Source: Aquatica leii (lineage: Eukaryota; Arthropoda; Insecta; Coleoptera; Lampyridae). From it: a stretch of 64,000 nt of DNA. The position numbers and the translations under genes were made by a program. The DNA lies in contig CM069435.1 of the NCBI GenBank assembly GCA_035610365.1, positions 69,437,389 to 69,501,388 of the forward strand, written 5' to 3'. The stretch's first letter is position 1, and the number at the start of each line of letters is the position of its first letter. Shown one piece after another: positions 1 to 11,136 of the stretch. The notes under the pieces were generated by a model that was not told where the DNA came from, did not search any database, and saw only the letters and a program-made list of their open reading frames with translations.

Positions 1-437
1 TCTAACGCATGACGTAAACGCTTCTAGTATATTTTTTGAATAACAGGAATAAAACAAAAGTTTATGTACGCTTTCCAAAGTACATAATAATTAGTACAAA
101 ATACCCAGAAAGAAATTAAATATTATTGTATGGCCCACAGATAGAAATATCTTATCTATTACACCTTGGTGTTATTTGTGGCATACACCGCATCTAATAT
201 CGAAAAACACTTCTAAATAATAGAAGAAGAAGAAAGTAGGAGATACCATAATCAACCACAACCCTATTTGTTATTGCAATAATAAATAACATCAAAACAA
301 CCAAAAATCCATATTTGTCATTATTTTTCTATTGGTATCCAAATATGGATATTATTTTTATGATTTAATGAGTATAAAATGTAACCGAAGACGTTTTCAA
401 TCAAAGTTATTATACTAAGACTAATATCAATCGGCGA
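1..437. other. AT-rich stretch without recognised gene
   Basis: I see no open frame of note and no repeat I can name here. The right edge carries the left 8-bp target duplication (430-437) of the small hAT-type element that follows. Confidence 0.5.
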
Positions 438-738
438 CAGGCGCGGCTTTAGAGGGGGGCCGGGGGGGCTATGCCCCCCCCCGACATTGAAAATAATATT
501 GAAGTTTTTCTCACTTTGTATTTAATACATACGCTTTTTTTAATAGTTGTATAATTTATGATGCTTTATCGCTTGCAAGTAAAAGCTTGGTGCTTAACGA
601 AGTACTATTCAATACCGACTTAATATTTTATATTAACGCCATATACAATACATTATTATTTAAAAATGTGATGAACACCCCCCCACCGCTTTAAACTGAT
701 GGAGCCCCCACCGAAATAAACTGCTGGAGCCGCGCCTG
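438..738. mobile_element. 301-bp hAT-type MITE
   Basis: The ends are inverted repeats: CAGGCGCGGCTTTAG at the left and the reverse complement of CAGGCGCGGCTCCAG at the right. It is flanked by atcggcga (430-437) and atcggaga (739-746), a 7-of-8 match, as expected for a hAT 8-bp target duplication. The inside is AT-rich apart from G/C-runs just inside each end, and has no coding capacity. It is therefore a non-autonomous element mobilised in trans. The superfamily call rests on the 8-bp duplication and the CAG start only. Confidence 0.75.
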
Positions 739-747
739 ATCGGAGAA

Positions 748-3003
748 TTGAAACATGCTGCTATTATTGAGCATCTAAGGTCTATGTCGACGGAAGCCTT
801 AGGTGCGCTTCATAAGAATGTATATAATGGAAGAAAAGTTGTCTTTGGTGCTTTATTCTAATGACAAAGCTCTAGCAACTAGTGATGTGTAGTTCCTGAA
901 CGAACTAGTTCAATTGAACTGATCTTTTCAGTGAACTAAATGTACTAGTTCTCTATTATAAAGTGAACTAGTACATTCTTTAATACGTTTGCTCTTTGCA
1001 AATCTTGTATTAGTCATCATTTAATTTTGATGACGTTAATAAACTTTTCTCTTCTATTCTGCATTGGCTACAAGGTCTTTTCCCACAGTATTTATCTCGA
1101 TTATCATTACGTGTTTTATATTCGTTACTTTGATTACTATGATTATTGTATTCAATCCAAATTCGTTTGTACCTTGCGTAATCGATACTATTAAGTGTTC
1201 ATATAACTGTTTTATCGTGTTTTGCAGTTGCTAATTAATATTTTTTTAAAGGTGTCTACAAAAAAAATTTGAAAATCGGTCTTCCGTTCAATTAAAACTT
1301 TTTAACTAGACTTGCTAAATAAGATTACACCAATTTCCAATAAAATTGTGAATTTGAAACCGCGTTTCAGTTTTTAATTTATTATTTGCAGGCATACCGA
1401 TGCATCGCGCGTTGGTCCCCTAATTGAAAACTGAACAAAATACAAGAGTTAAATGCAAATCTGCACCACAAACTGTTTTATGCATCCTTTGATGCGTTGT
1501 CCTAAATGTACTAAAGAATTAGTACATTGAACTAGTTCAGTTTGTTGAACGAGACCCGGTGAACTAGTTCGCAAAAAAGAACTAGAATTCCCATCACTAC
1601 TAGCAACGTTACTAGAGTTAGATTTAACTAAACAAACAATATAAATACCTTAGAAAATGGTTTACACATAAAAACCTTGATTTGTTTACAGCATGGAAAC
1701 TGTGCTAGAAGCAAAACTGCTAAGCTATGTATCTGGATAACGTGGAAATAACCGATCTAAGTGTAAAAGTAAAATTGCAGTCTTTTTTAGATCATACAGT
1801 TACCTACTAGATTACTAATGCTTGATTCCATTAATTTCTACGGTGAAACAAGATTGATTTTATACAGTAAGTGGAGATGTGATGGTTCTTCTGGACAAAG
1901 TAAGTACAAACAAATAACTTTGTCAGGCAAAAGTAAACTAATATCAGATTCTAATCTACTAATATCATCGTTTGTGCTACTTAAGTTTGTTAGTGAAGTG
2001 GATAACAATGTTTTTGGCAAAATCCATCGCTTTCATCAGTACGTTTTTGTCGTCCAATTCTTCTAGAATTTGCAAAGGAATAGTCACAAAAATTGAAACT
2101 CAAATATTTGCATTGCATTGAAACACCATCCCCCGTAGTAATGAATACAGCAACATTTTCTATAAAGCACATGTTTTTTTACTATGACTGACTGATGGTA
2201 AAGTAGTTCAAGTTTTAACAAAAACGCCACCGAGTGCTACGTATAATGTATGTCTAGCTAAACCAAAGGAAATGAATGATCTCGCACGAGTAAGTGAAAG
2301 ACCAGAAAGAGAAGAAACATTTAGGTTTGGTCTTTCAACTATTGCATGCCTGGATTAAGTTCATTGAATTAGTACTTCATATATCCTATAATTTATCGTT
2401 CCAAAATTGATCTGCTATCACCGAAGAAAATAAAAAACTAAGGAGCAATATAAAAAAACCTGTGCAAGACTGTTTCCGTAACGAATTTGGGTTAATAATT
2501 GAACATCCTCGTCAAGTTAGCGGCAATAGCAATGATGAATATACTGTCATAAGATTTTTTACTCTTTCCGCTTGTACATCCCAAATTATAGAAGTTGATG
2601 AAACGTTGATAAAAAGATTTTATATCATATTGCAAACTATGTCATGTGGCAGGAAAGTAAATGCAGGTGAGTACACACGCTCCACAGCTGAACTCTATAT
2701 GAACTAATACAACTGGTACTATATGCCATCTTCAGTTCACAAAATTCTTATTTACAGAGAGAGCATAATTAGATCATGCTTTTTGGACAGCTATCTGAAG
2801 ATGCTAAAGAATCAACAAATAAAGATTATAAAAAATTCAGACTGCACCATTCTAAAAAATGTTCTAGATTAGCTACAAATGAAGATGTGTTTTATACTTT
2901 TCTATACTCATCTGATGCATTTATAAGTAGTCTTAGAAGACAACCTAGACAAAAGCACATAGAACTGAAAGAGGCATTAAATTTACTAGAGGACAATGAA
3001 TGA
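748..3003 (+). pseudogene. Transib/RAG1-like transposase relic
   Basis: Translations in shifting frames give blocks that resemble Transib transposases, the family related to RAG1. At 1818-2020 there is a CDGSSGQS motif whose Asp (codon 1881-1883) sits where RAG1 has its first catalytic Asp. At about 2195-2280 comes a TDGKVVQVLT...PKEMNDL block that corresponds to the second-Asp region, but the Asp itself is not evident. At 2462-2707 is a block ending ETLIKRFYIILQ. At 2776-3003 the block GQLSEDAKESTNKDYKKFR matches the RAG1 C-terminal catalytic-Glu region (Glu codon probably 2809-2811). Several stops and frameshifts separate the blocks, and a hAT element (880-1599) splits the 5' part, so the gene is dead. 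I did not find the terminal inverted repeats. The family call is from remembered motifs. Confidence 0.62.
880..1599. mobile_element. 720-bp non-autonomous hAT element
   Basis: A perfect 8-bp target duplication, ctagcaac, lies at 872-879 and 1600-1607. The ends are imperfect inverted repeats starting TAGTGATGTG (left) and TAGTGATGGG (right, reverse complement). Subterminal copies of the palindrome GAACTAGTTC occur at both ends, a likely transposase-binding arrangement by analogy with other hAT elements. No transposase frame is present. It lies inside the Transib-like relic and so inserted after it. Confidence 0.85.
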
Positions 3004-4075
3004 CGTTACGTCCTTTGATGTTATTCCCCAATTCATATTTTCTTCTTCACTTTTTATTAGAGACACGATGTTTCAAACAGAATTACACTTCATAGTCAGT
3101 AGCTTTTGATAAATATTTATATATTTACTTGTAAATTAACGGTTACTTTATTTATAATTATACTTATCGAAACATGTCATTGTGCATGTCATTTTGATAT
3201 TTGTGACTTTGTCAGTGCCAGTCGTATATTATTTTAACTATTTTTTTAGCGAGTGTATAAACTTTATATCAATTAATTTATATCTGGATTCCAACAATGT
3301 GGAATATTATATTTATATGAGCAACTCATACACAACTGTATGTAAGTTTTTTTGAAACCCGGTGTGTAAATCATTATTATGTTAATAATAGGTGTTTATT
3401 GCAGTAGTTTTTGATAATTTAAATTTTTTAACGTGTAATATATGCAATTAAATACGCATTTTAATATGTAGATATGTTTTTCTTTACAAACTAATAATAT
3501 TTTTATAGTTTATAATAAGGCTATCCAGACTGCTGTAAGTTCGCTGTCAAAGTGCTCTCCAGAAGCCATTTTATTTTATTTTTAGTAATATGGTGATGCA
3601 GTAAATTATTATATCTCTGTCATGCAATGTATTTTGACAGTGAAACCTATGACATAACTGACAATGTGCAAGATTACCTTATTATTAAATTTAAGTTGAG
3701 GAAAAAATAAAATGACTTTGGTAGGGCAGTTTGACAGCAGTAGGTCATGGTATTGGATTGCCCTATTGTTCACATTAAACATCAATTATTATTTGATATT
3801 ACCCATACCAAATTTCATGACAATCGGTAAAAGGATTACCTAGTTATAGATTTCTGACAAAAAAACTTTCATTTGGGCCACAATGCGATGTTGAGGGATT
3901 TATAATATAATATAAATGATAAATATTTCTATTTTCAAGATGAACAAAAACTAGAAATGGAATTTTTGGAAAGTATTTTTATCTTTAATTTTAATAGCTT
4001 AATCAAAACGAGAGACAAAAACAATACAATTACCCTTATCAGCTTTTGAAACATGATTAGATTTAATTCTAGATC
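3004..4075. other. AT-rich interval, no gene recognised
   Basis: There is no open frame or named element. A weak inverted pair (around 3519-3545 and 3735-3768, GGCTATCC versus GGATTGCC) may be a degraded MITE, but I could not find a target duplication. Confidence 0.4.
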
Positions 4076-4079
4076 CTAA

Positions 4080-4430
4080 TAATGAACAAGATCTGGTGTG
4101 TATAAAATGTCTTGCTCTTCTTGGAATCGTTCTTATGTAGAACAAACTGGTAGAAAGTTTAAAACAAGATTAAAAGAACATATTTATTTTATTAAAAAAT
4201 ATTTAAATTCTAGTATATCAAACACTTGTTCTTCTTTTGCTAATCATATTTTATCTACCTGTCATTCTTTTTCTTCTGACCTTAATGTTAAATTTCTTCA
4301 TTTTTGTAACAAAAGTTTTTTTCTTAATCATCATGTAATTTATCGTCTTTATAATGAAAATTCAGATAATTCTTGCCTTAATGGCATTCTTGATTTAAAT
4401 ATTTCTCCTCTTCTTAATAATAAATTTTAA
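4080..4430 (+). pseudogene. Penelope-like element, GIY-YIG endonuclease end
   Basis: The frame at 4098-4430 begins with the GVYK-type strand of a GIY-YIG nuclease. It reads VYKMSCSSWNRSYVEQTGRK with RLKEHI following, where the usual family text is C..C..SYVGQTGR. This is the C-terminal nuclease domain of Penelope-like retroelements, which nicks target DNA during integration. The second zinc-binding Cys and the Gly of YVGQ are substituted (W and E), so this copy is probably inactive. No reverse transcriptase is visible upstream, so the copy is 5'-truncated. Its 3' untranslated part appears to resume after the Harbinger insertion, at 9818 to about 10030. Confidence 0.75.
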
Positions 4431-4833
4431 TTTACTTAGGGCCGGTTGCATAAAGCCTGATTAAATAGATAATCAAGGATTATTTGCAAAATCAGTGATT
4501 TAAAACAAAAACGGGTTGCATAAACGTAGTTTTAACTAAAATAATTACAGATTAAAATAATCAGTGATTATTTGTCCAAAACACGGTTTTTCGGTTGCAT
4601 AAACGTCAAATCGGTAATTAAACGTCATATAATCAGAGATTATTAAAATCGCAGAAAATCGTTGATTAAATTGACAGATTTGATTTGTGTCAGTTCAATT
4701 AACATAAAATAAAGTCTGAAAATAAAGTTATTAGCAGATTTGTTCTTTTTTAAAGTTATGTTAAATGTTTATTTAGTTTGTGGTTATCGTTACCGCCAAA
4801 AATTGTGATACCTTTTTCGTTGGTTGGATTACA

Positions 4834-7036
4834 TACCCACACAGCACAAGCATATCCAATGGATATGAAATGTACACACCAACCATGGATACCGGAGGTG
4901 CATCGAACATCCATATTTAATATTATGGAGCAAGGATGGAGGTCCACTGGATATATCATTCCGTCACGGAAAGATCTTCATAGTATGTCCATAGGACCTC
5001 CAGGTGGATAAACATTTTACATCCATATGGAGATATATTGAAGAGTCATATGAACGTACAAAATACATACATATGGAGGTTCAATGAACATTTAATTAAA
5101 GTATAATAAACATTCATTTTTTTATAGAACCTTCATATGTAGGTAAAATATATGTGCATATCTATATATTAACAAAAAATATGGCCACACGTCAAATAAA
5201 GTCAATACAAAATGCCAATAGTGATATTTTCCAGATGCAACAACTACGGTTGGTCCACAGAAAATATGACCACTTGTTCATTTTCACTCAAACACAATCG
5301 AACTTTTTTATTTACACATTCTCTCATTTTTCTAGAGCTTTTATCCATTATTTATATTATAGGAATCCAAATACTTACTAGATTAATGTACAGCAAAAGT
5401 AAATTCAAATATGCAAAAATACCTTGTCTTTACCCAATAAACACATCTGTACTGGCAATGTACTCCTTAGCCGGCACTCAGAATGCTGGCAATGTACTAA
5501 AATGAAGTACACTGCCGGTAACCAGGTGACACACCGGCCGATATATTGCCGAATGAATCTTGCCAATGCAGAAATTGCATCGAACCAATATCGGCAAGTT
5601 ATGTATATTAATACAAGTTAAATGCAGAATGCCAGTGAAATCTGTGCAATATTTGCCATCACATAAATAGTGCGCAATTTTAAAAGCATTGGCAATGTTA
5701 GCAACTTAACACAAATTAAATGCATATAATGGTATTATCACTTTTAATTTAATTAATAAAACAATTTGGAAACTTAACATACAATGTCCATATATGTACT
5801 GAAAAAAATTTAAAAAATATAAAAAAACTATTTACATGCATTCTGTGCTTATGTTTATTGGCGTCTTTCGTACCCACTACTCCTGGTGTTTATTGCGTGT
5901 TGTAAAGCTGCACCACAATTTGAATTTTTTCTTATCGATACTGTAAAATAAAAATTACATTGTAATGCTACTCAAATAACTTATGCACTTTTTTAGTAAT
6001 TTCTAAACTAAATTTTGAAGTTTTTGAAGTAATTATAAAGAATTGCTTTGTAAATAGTCGTGAAATAAAATACAACATGAAATTCAAGTTTGGCAGTAAT
6101 GCACTTGAAATCACATTACGTTAATATACATATAAAGTTAATGTTTTAAGTTTTAATCTATAAACTATAAAATACTCTAAAGCCTCTTACCATAAATTAA
6201 ATTTAAAATATTTTTACAAATTTGTTTTGCTTGATCCAGACCAATTACTTGGTTAAAACATGTCTCGTTTGCTGTATCTTTTCATCCAACAAAGTAGATT
6301 GAATCGATCTAAAAAAAAATTTCAATTAAATAAAACTCAGCAATAAGAATAATGAATTTGGAAATTGTAGATAAGCTCACAAACTGGCTCTTAGATTACA
6401 AATTCCAAAGTCATTATATATTTTTTCGAAAACGTGTTAGTTTTTAGGTTATATATTTATTATTAAGAAATAATTTATATTTGAATTTAATACTTACTTA
6501 TTTTGTTTACCCATCCATTCTAAATGATGAAAAACAAACACATTTTTTCGAAATTTTAAAGCACAAAATGGTTTGCATACGATAAATACAAGCTAAACAA
6601 AAAGCCAAAACGTTTGCGTGTGCAATCATTCAAGTGGCGATAATATAATATACGCGAAAACCTTGGCGAAAACAAACGAACAACGAAGAAAGTTTAAATT
6701 AAACCGCGCCAAGTATTTTTTTTTACTTTTTCAATTTTTCATTAAATTTGTTGTTGCATGTTAAATATTTACTACAAATGTTAAATTTTAGAGAATATAA
6801 TTATTTCTAAATAATTTTGATAAAAAAATAGCAACTCACAAAATTATGTAACATGATACATAAAAAAAAATGTTTCCGAACATAACACTTATAACACTTA
6901 AGATAATCCTATTTCACAGATATCCATGAATGTATATACGGTGCATATACAATGGATATTAAACTACGGATGTACATCAATGGATATTATATGGATAAAT
7001 ATGTATATCCATTGCATCTCGCGTACTGTGTGGGTA
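4834..7036. mobile_element. Unclassified nested element with ACCCACACAG ends
   Basis: The ends are inverted: TACCCACACAG at 4834-4844 and CTGTGTGGGTA at 7026-7036. If the outer TA is a target duplication, the element is a TA-targeting (Tc1/mariner-like) non-autonomous element, but I cannot prove it. Each end has a few hundred bases dense in the palindromic words ATATCCAT and ATGGATAT (for example around 4852-4945 and 6917-7013). A central part around 5450-5720 repeats TGGCAATGTA or its complement. No coding frame is convincing. It lies upstream of the Harbinger transposase exon and has probably displaced its promoter. Confidence 0.6.
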
Positions 7037-7127
7037 GTTTATAGGTAAGTCTTTCTTGCTGTTATTAATTATCTAGTCAAAATTCAGGTACACATAGTTG
7101 TTTGTTATTTTCTTAAATTATTTCAGA

Positions 7128-8335
7128 ATGTCTGATACATCACTCTCTAGTTTGGAGAGTGAAGAAGAGGTCATTCGTCGAGAGGTAATTCGTCGACCAA
7201 GAGTGTTTCGAGACCGAAATAATCCCATGGATATGTACAATGAAGTGGATTTTAAAGAACGGTTTAGATTCAACAAACAATCCATAAGAGAAATGCTTGA
7301 AATATTTGGCCGTAATTTAGAACGGCCAAGTAAACGCAATAAAGCAATTTCAGCAGTAAATCAACTATTGATAACGCTGAGATTTTATGCAACAGGTTCA
7401 TTTCAGCAGGTAAATCAAAGTCCACGCATAATTATTTCTGCAGTTTCATAGATTTGCAACATGTTAAAAAAATTAAAGTTGATTGTTTGTAGAGAACTTG
7501 TTAAAGAATTAAATAGTATACTTATCGTACTGTAGTTGTACTATTTGTAAATTGATTATTGTTTTTTTAGATTTTGGGTGATACCTTTAATGTGCACAAA
7601 TCAACTGTATGTAGAATTGTTAAAAGTGTGTCGCACCAGATAGCTTCCTTAAAAAGAGACTACATTAACATACCTACAACAATTTAAGAACAACGCCTGG
7701 TGGTTAACAAATTTTATTCTGTTTCGGAATTTCCTGGAGTCATAGGAGCTATAGACTGCTCGCATGTAATCGTTCAATCACTAGGAGGGCAAAATGCAGA
7801 AACATTTCGCAACCGAAAAGGTGTATTTAGTATAAACGTTTAGGCTGTCTGTGATGCTTCTTTAAAAATAAGAAATATTGTTGCAAGATGGCCTGGGTCA
7901 GTGCATGACAGCACAATATTTAATGATTCGCCATTAAAAGTCGATTTAGAGATTCATACATATGGGAATTATTATTTATTGGGTGATAATGGTTACGCTT
8001 GCAAAGCATACCTGCTTACGCTATTTCTTCGCCCTGCAAATGGCGGAGAGAGAGCTTACAACAAGGCTCATATAGCAACGAGGAATTCAGTGGAAAGATG
8101 TTTTGGAGTTTTAAAACGTAGATTTCCTTGTCTAAAAATGGGAATGCGACTGAAATTATACAGGGTGTTATGTATAATTGTAGCATGCTCTGTTTTACAC
8201 AACATTGCTATACTTTTTAATGATGAGGATTTTGGTGTAGGTGATGAACTTGAAATAGAGGTCCTTCCAGTTGAAGGTGATCACGACACATCTGTTAGAA
8301 CTACAGTTGTAAACACATTTTTTGCTTGCAGATGA
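7128..8335 (+). pseudogene. PIF/Harbinger (HARBI1-like) DDE transposase, two nonsense codons
   Basis: The start at 7128 follows a TTTCAG acceptor-like site. Exon 1 is 7128-7409 (ending FQQ before GTAAAT). A 161-nt intron with a TTTTTTTAG end follows, and exon 2 starts at 7571 in phase. The catalytic triad can be read: Asp in GAIDCSHV, Asp in GSVHDSTIF, Glu in SVERCFGVLKRRF. These are the hallmarks of the DDE_Tnp_4 fold that cuts and joins the element ends. Two in-frame stops, TAA at 7685-7687 and TAG at 7841-7843 (where the family usually has Gln), break it. The remaining frame is open to the TGA at 8335, so decay is recent. The partner Myb-like gene lies convergently at 8642-9579. Confidence 0.9.
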
Positions 8336-8641
8336 TTTGTTAATGTTATTGTTTTATGTAATAAAAAAAAATAAAATATAAATTTAAAAAATTGCTCGTT
8401 TAAATACAAAATATTTAAATATAAAAAAAGAGTTTACAAAAAAGAACATATAACCAAAAAAACTACAATATTTAAATTTAATAACTAGTATCGCTAAATC
8501 TACAGTTATCGTTAAATAACATAAAAAAGTAAAGATATTTAAGAAATGAAAAAAATATTAAGAACTAATATAATAAAAAAAAAAATTAGAAAAACACAGT
8601 TCAATATACAAACACTATATATTTATATATATATATTTTAG

Positions 8642-9579
8642 TTATAATTGATAATTCGCTAACGCGTTTTTTTTTTTGAAATACGTTTTTTTGAATTGTT
8701 CCGCGGTTGTTTCTTGAACAACCCTTTTTTTAAATTTACGCTTTTGCGGTTTTTTAGTATTCACACTAAACGATGTTTGAACCTCTTGTGGAGCATCTAC
8801 AATAAAAATGTGCTTAGATGTTCCTGGTTGTTCCTGCTCAATACTTTTCACATCTGCGATTACAACTGTTATTATTTATCTTATATCATATAATAATCAT
8901 GGTACTATGATAAGATACATTATCGTCATACGGGTTCGGTGGTGGCTTTATTTGATTTTCTACCATTGCCAAAACTCGTGCTCCGACATTACTTAATTGT
9001 GGGGTAAAAACACCACCACCTGTTTTGTACAGTTCTTTCTAGAAGTTTAAAAAAACGTTGCAGTTTAATATTATGAAAAATATATTTAAATTTTATAACA
9101 AACCTTATCATTCGCTTTTTGCTCTTTTAAGCATAAATAATTTTCTTTCTGCAAAAATTAAAAAAATCTTTTTTACAAAATTGTTAACATATTATATATT
9201 ACTGTACTACATACATTTGAAACAGCAATTTCTTTCTTAACTTTCTGTTTGAGGTTACGATACGAATTTTTAATTTGTTCTGCAGTTCTTGGTCCTGACG
9301 TGCTGGACGCGTTGAATTTGTAGGAAATTTCTTCCCACGTATCGTTTTTCGATTTAGCCGATACTGCATCAGTGCATTTATTTTCCACAAGATGTTGATA
9401 TCTAGCATGAGTATATTATTACTGAACAAATAAACCGTTACCATCTGATTTAAATTTTTTACTTAGGTAAAGATTAATTGTAAACACTAAAAAAAACTAT
9501 ATACTTACTCTTTAACTATATCAAGAAGTAAAGTTTTTTCAAACTCGGAATAATTTCTACACTTTTCCCTCTTTGCCAT
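8642..9579 (-). CDS. Harbinger Myb/SANT-like DNA-binding protein, multi-exon
   Basis: The second gene of the Harbinger element; in this superfamily the Myb-like protein binds the element ends and brings the transposase to the nucleus. I read the ATG at 9579-9577. Exon 9509-9579 (MAKREKCRNYSEFEKTLLLD...) joins in phase 2 to exon 9215-9401. That exon contains TDAVSAKSKNDTWEEISYKF and GPRTAEQIKNSYRNLKQK, a typical insect Myb/SANT-like core. Exon 8919-9038 (KELYKTGGG...) follows in phase. The last segment, 8642-8853, encodes a basic Lys-rich tail ending YQL with TAA at 8644-8642. Its join to the previous exon does not keep frame with the splice sites I can see, so either the junction is different or an indel is present. 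Confidence 0.72.
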
Positions 9580-9814
9580 TATGTAGTAACACTGTATTTA
9601 CGTTTGAGTAATTCTACTGATTTTCTAATGTCACAATGACAAACATTTAAAAATTACAAATGTAGGCTGGTTCACAACAGTATTTAACAAAATCAGCGAT
9701 TACGTGATCATAGATTCAGAAGGGTTTATGCAATTCGTTTTCAAATAATCCTTGATTTTATTTAATCGTTGATTTTGAAATCTGTGATTTACTATATTTT
9801 TATGCAACCGGCCC

Positions 9815-11136
9815 TTATTTTTTTATTTTTTATTTTCCTTTTCATGTCACCTATGCCTGTGTATTTAATGTCAGTTTTAATTTTTGACATTTGTCATTCA
9901 ATTTATATATTCTTATCTAACTTGTAAGCTCTTTTAAATATTTAATTATTTTTGTTAATTCATTTGCTTTTAGTTTAACTGGCGATGACAATTTAAATTT
10001 TTGAAACTATATAGTTTTATAATAAATATACTTATGGACTGACTTAAAAAAAATATTTTTAATTAAGAAATAATTTTTTTTCCACTAGAAACCTAATAGC
10101 ATAAAAAGTATTTATGTACATATATAAAAAAACATTTTAAAAGGTTATCAATGACAAACAAATCATAATTATTAATCATATTATTTTTATTATAAAAGTA
10201 CAAGTGACAGTTTCATAAAAAAAGATATACGGTGTTGGTAACTATGAAAATTCCTTCAAAACACGAAAATGAGAAATAGTCTAGTTTACACACGGGAATG
10301 AATAAGCTTCTGAGATTTAACTGGGAATGAAATCTATAAATACAAGATCTTGTATTAGTAGCTCTACGTATCTAGCGCACTTCATACACACTTAAAAAAC
10401 AACTTTTTATACACTAAGTATTGCACTATCGGCCTTAACTATAAAAACGCAATCAAATACTAAACTAAGAAAAGTAAAATAAATAATTAATACAATAAAT
10501 AATGACTAGGACGCTTTATATCATTAGCCGATACATTCTAATGAGAACAACTGAAAGCAAAACTTAAATTTGTTAGTGTTGCTGTTAGTAAACATAAATA
10601 AAACAAAATTTACTATTTATACATTTCACCATAAACCTTGTTCTGTGAAATGTATTTTCGACTAGTTACACTCTCGTCAAATGTAAACAAAGGACGATTA
10701 ACTTAATTTGATTTAAACTTTGTTTTCCAAAATCCTTTGTTTAAAAATTATAATACTATACTTAAATTAAATTGCTGATAAAAAAAACCAAAATTGATTC
10801 TATCGGCTAATAGTATTTTTACTATACCATAGCCATTTATAACTAAAATTTTTCAATCTAATACGAGCAGTCTATGATTCACTTTAAAACTATAAAAATG
10901 AGAACTTATATATACATGACACACCTAAAATTAAGCTGCCTAAAAGGGCGAATAGAAAAATAAACATAAATAGCACCAATACGCTTGCTCTCAATTAATT
11001 ACGTACAAACTTATTATTAGTACTTAATACTATGGCACAATGAATTCACAGATTTTAATTGATAATAAAAGGCGCACTACTTGGACGTACAATGTTTGCT
11101 TTTTGATGGTCCCTAAAAAGGAATATAAAAAAATGT
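9815..11136. other. Displaced Penelope-like 3' part, then AT-rich interval
   Basis: About 9818-10030 continues the T-rich untranslated region of the Penelope-like copy seen at 4080-4430, and is separated from it by the Harbinger element. From 10030 to 11136 the sequence is AT-rich without a frame. The part next to 11136 is presumably 3' UTR of the Scratch-family gene on the minus strand; I could not place its polyadenylation site. Confidence 0.45.

Larger units (their letters stand above)
4439..9814. mobile_element. PIF/Harbinger DNA transposon, 5.4 kb
   Basis: Both ends carry the inverted repeat GGGCCGGTTGCATAAA (4439-4454, and its reverse complement ending at 9814). The flanking trinucleotide is TTA at 4436-4438 and 9815-9817, the usual 3-bp Harbinger target duplication. 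Subterminal ends share further AATCA/TGATT-rich repeats. Inside lie the two genes typical of the superfamily: a DDE nuclease on the plus strand (7128-8335) and a Myb/SANT-like protein on the minus strand (8642-9579). The first 2.2 kb after the left end (4834-7036) is a secondary insertion. The element itself sits in the 3' part of a Penelope-like copy. Confidence 0.92.

Noticed and set aside
3517-3768. Weak inverted pair AGGCTATCC / GGATTGCCC suggesting a MITE
   Set aside because: Inverted match is short with gaps and no target duplication was visible.
5154-5621. Overlapping short open frames (65-97 codons)
   Set aside because: Overlap each other, have no family resemblance and lie within the non-coding nested element.
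8618-8640. ATATAT-rich microsatellite
   Set aside because: Short and expected in AT-rich DNA.
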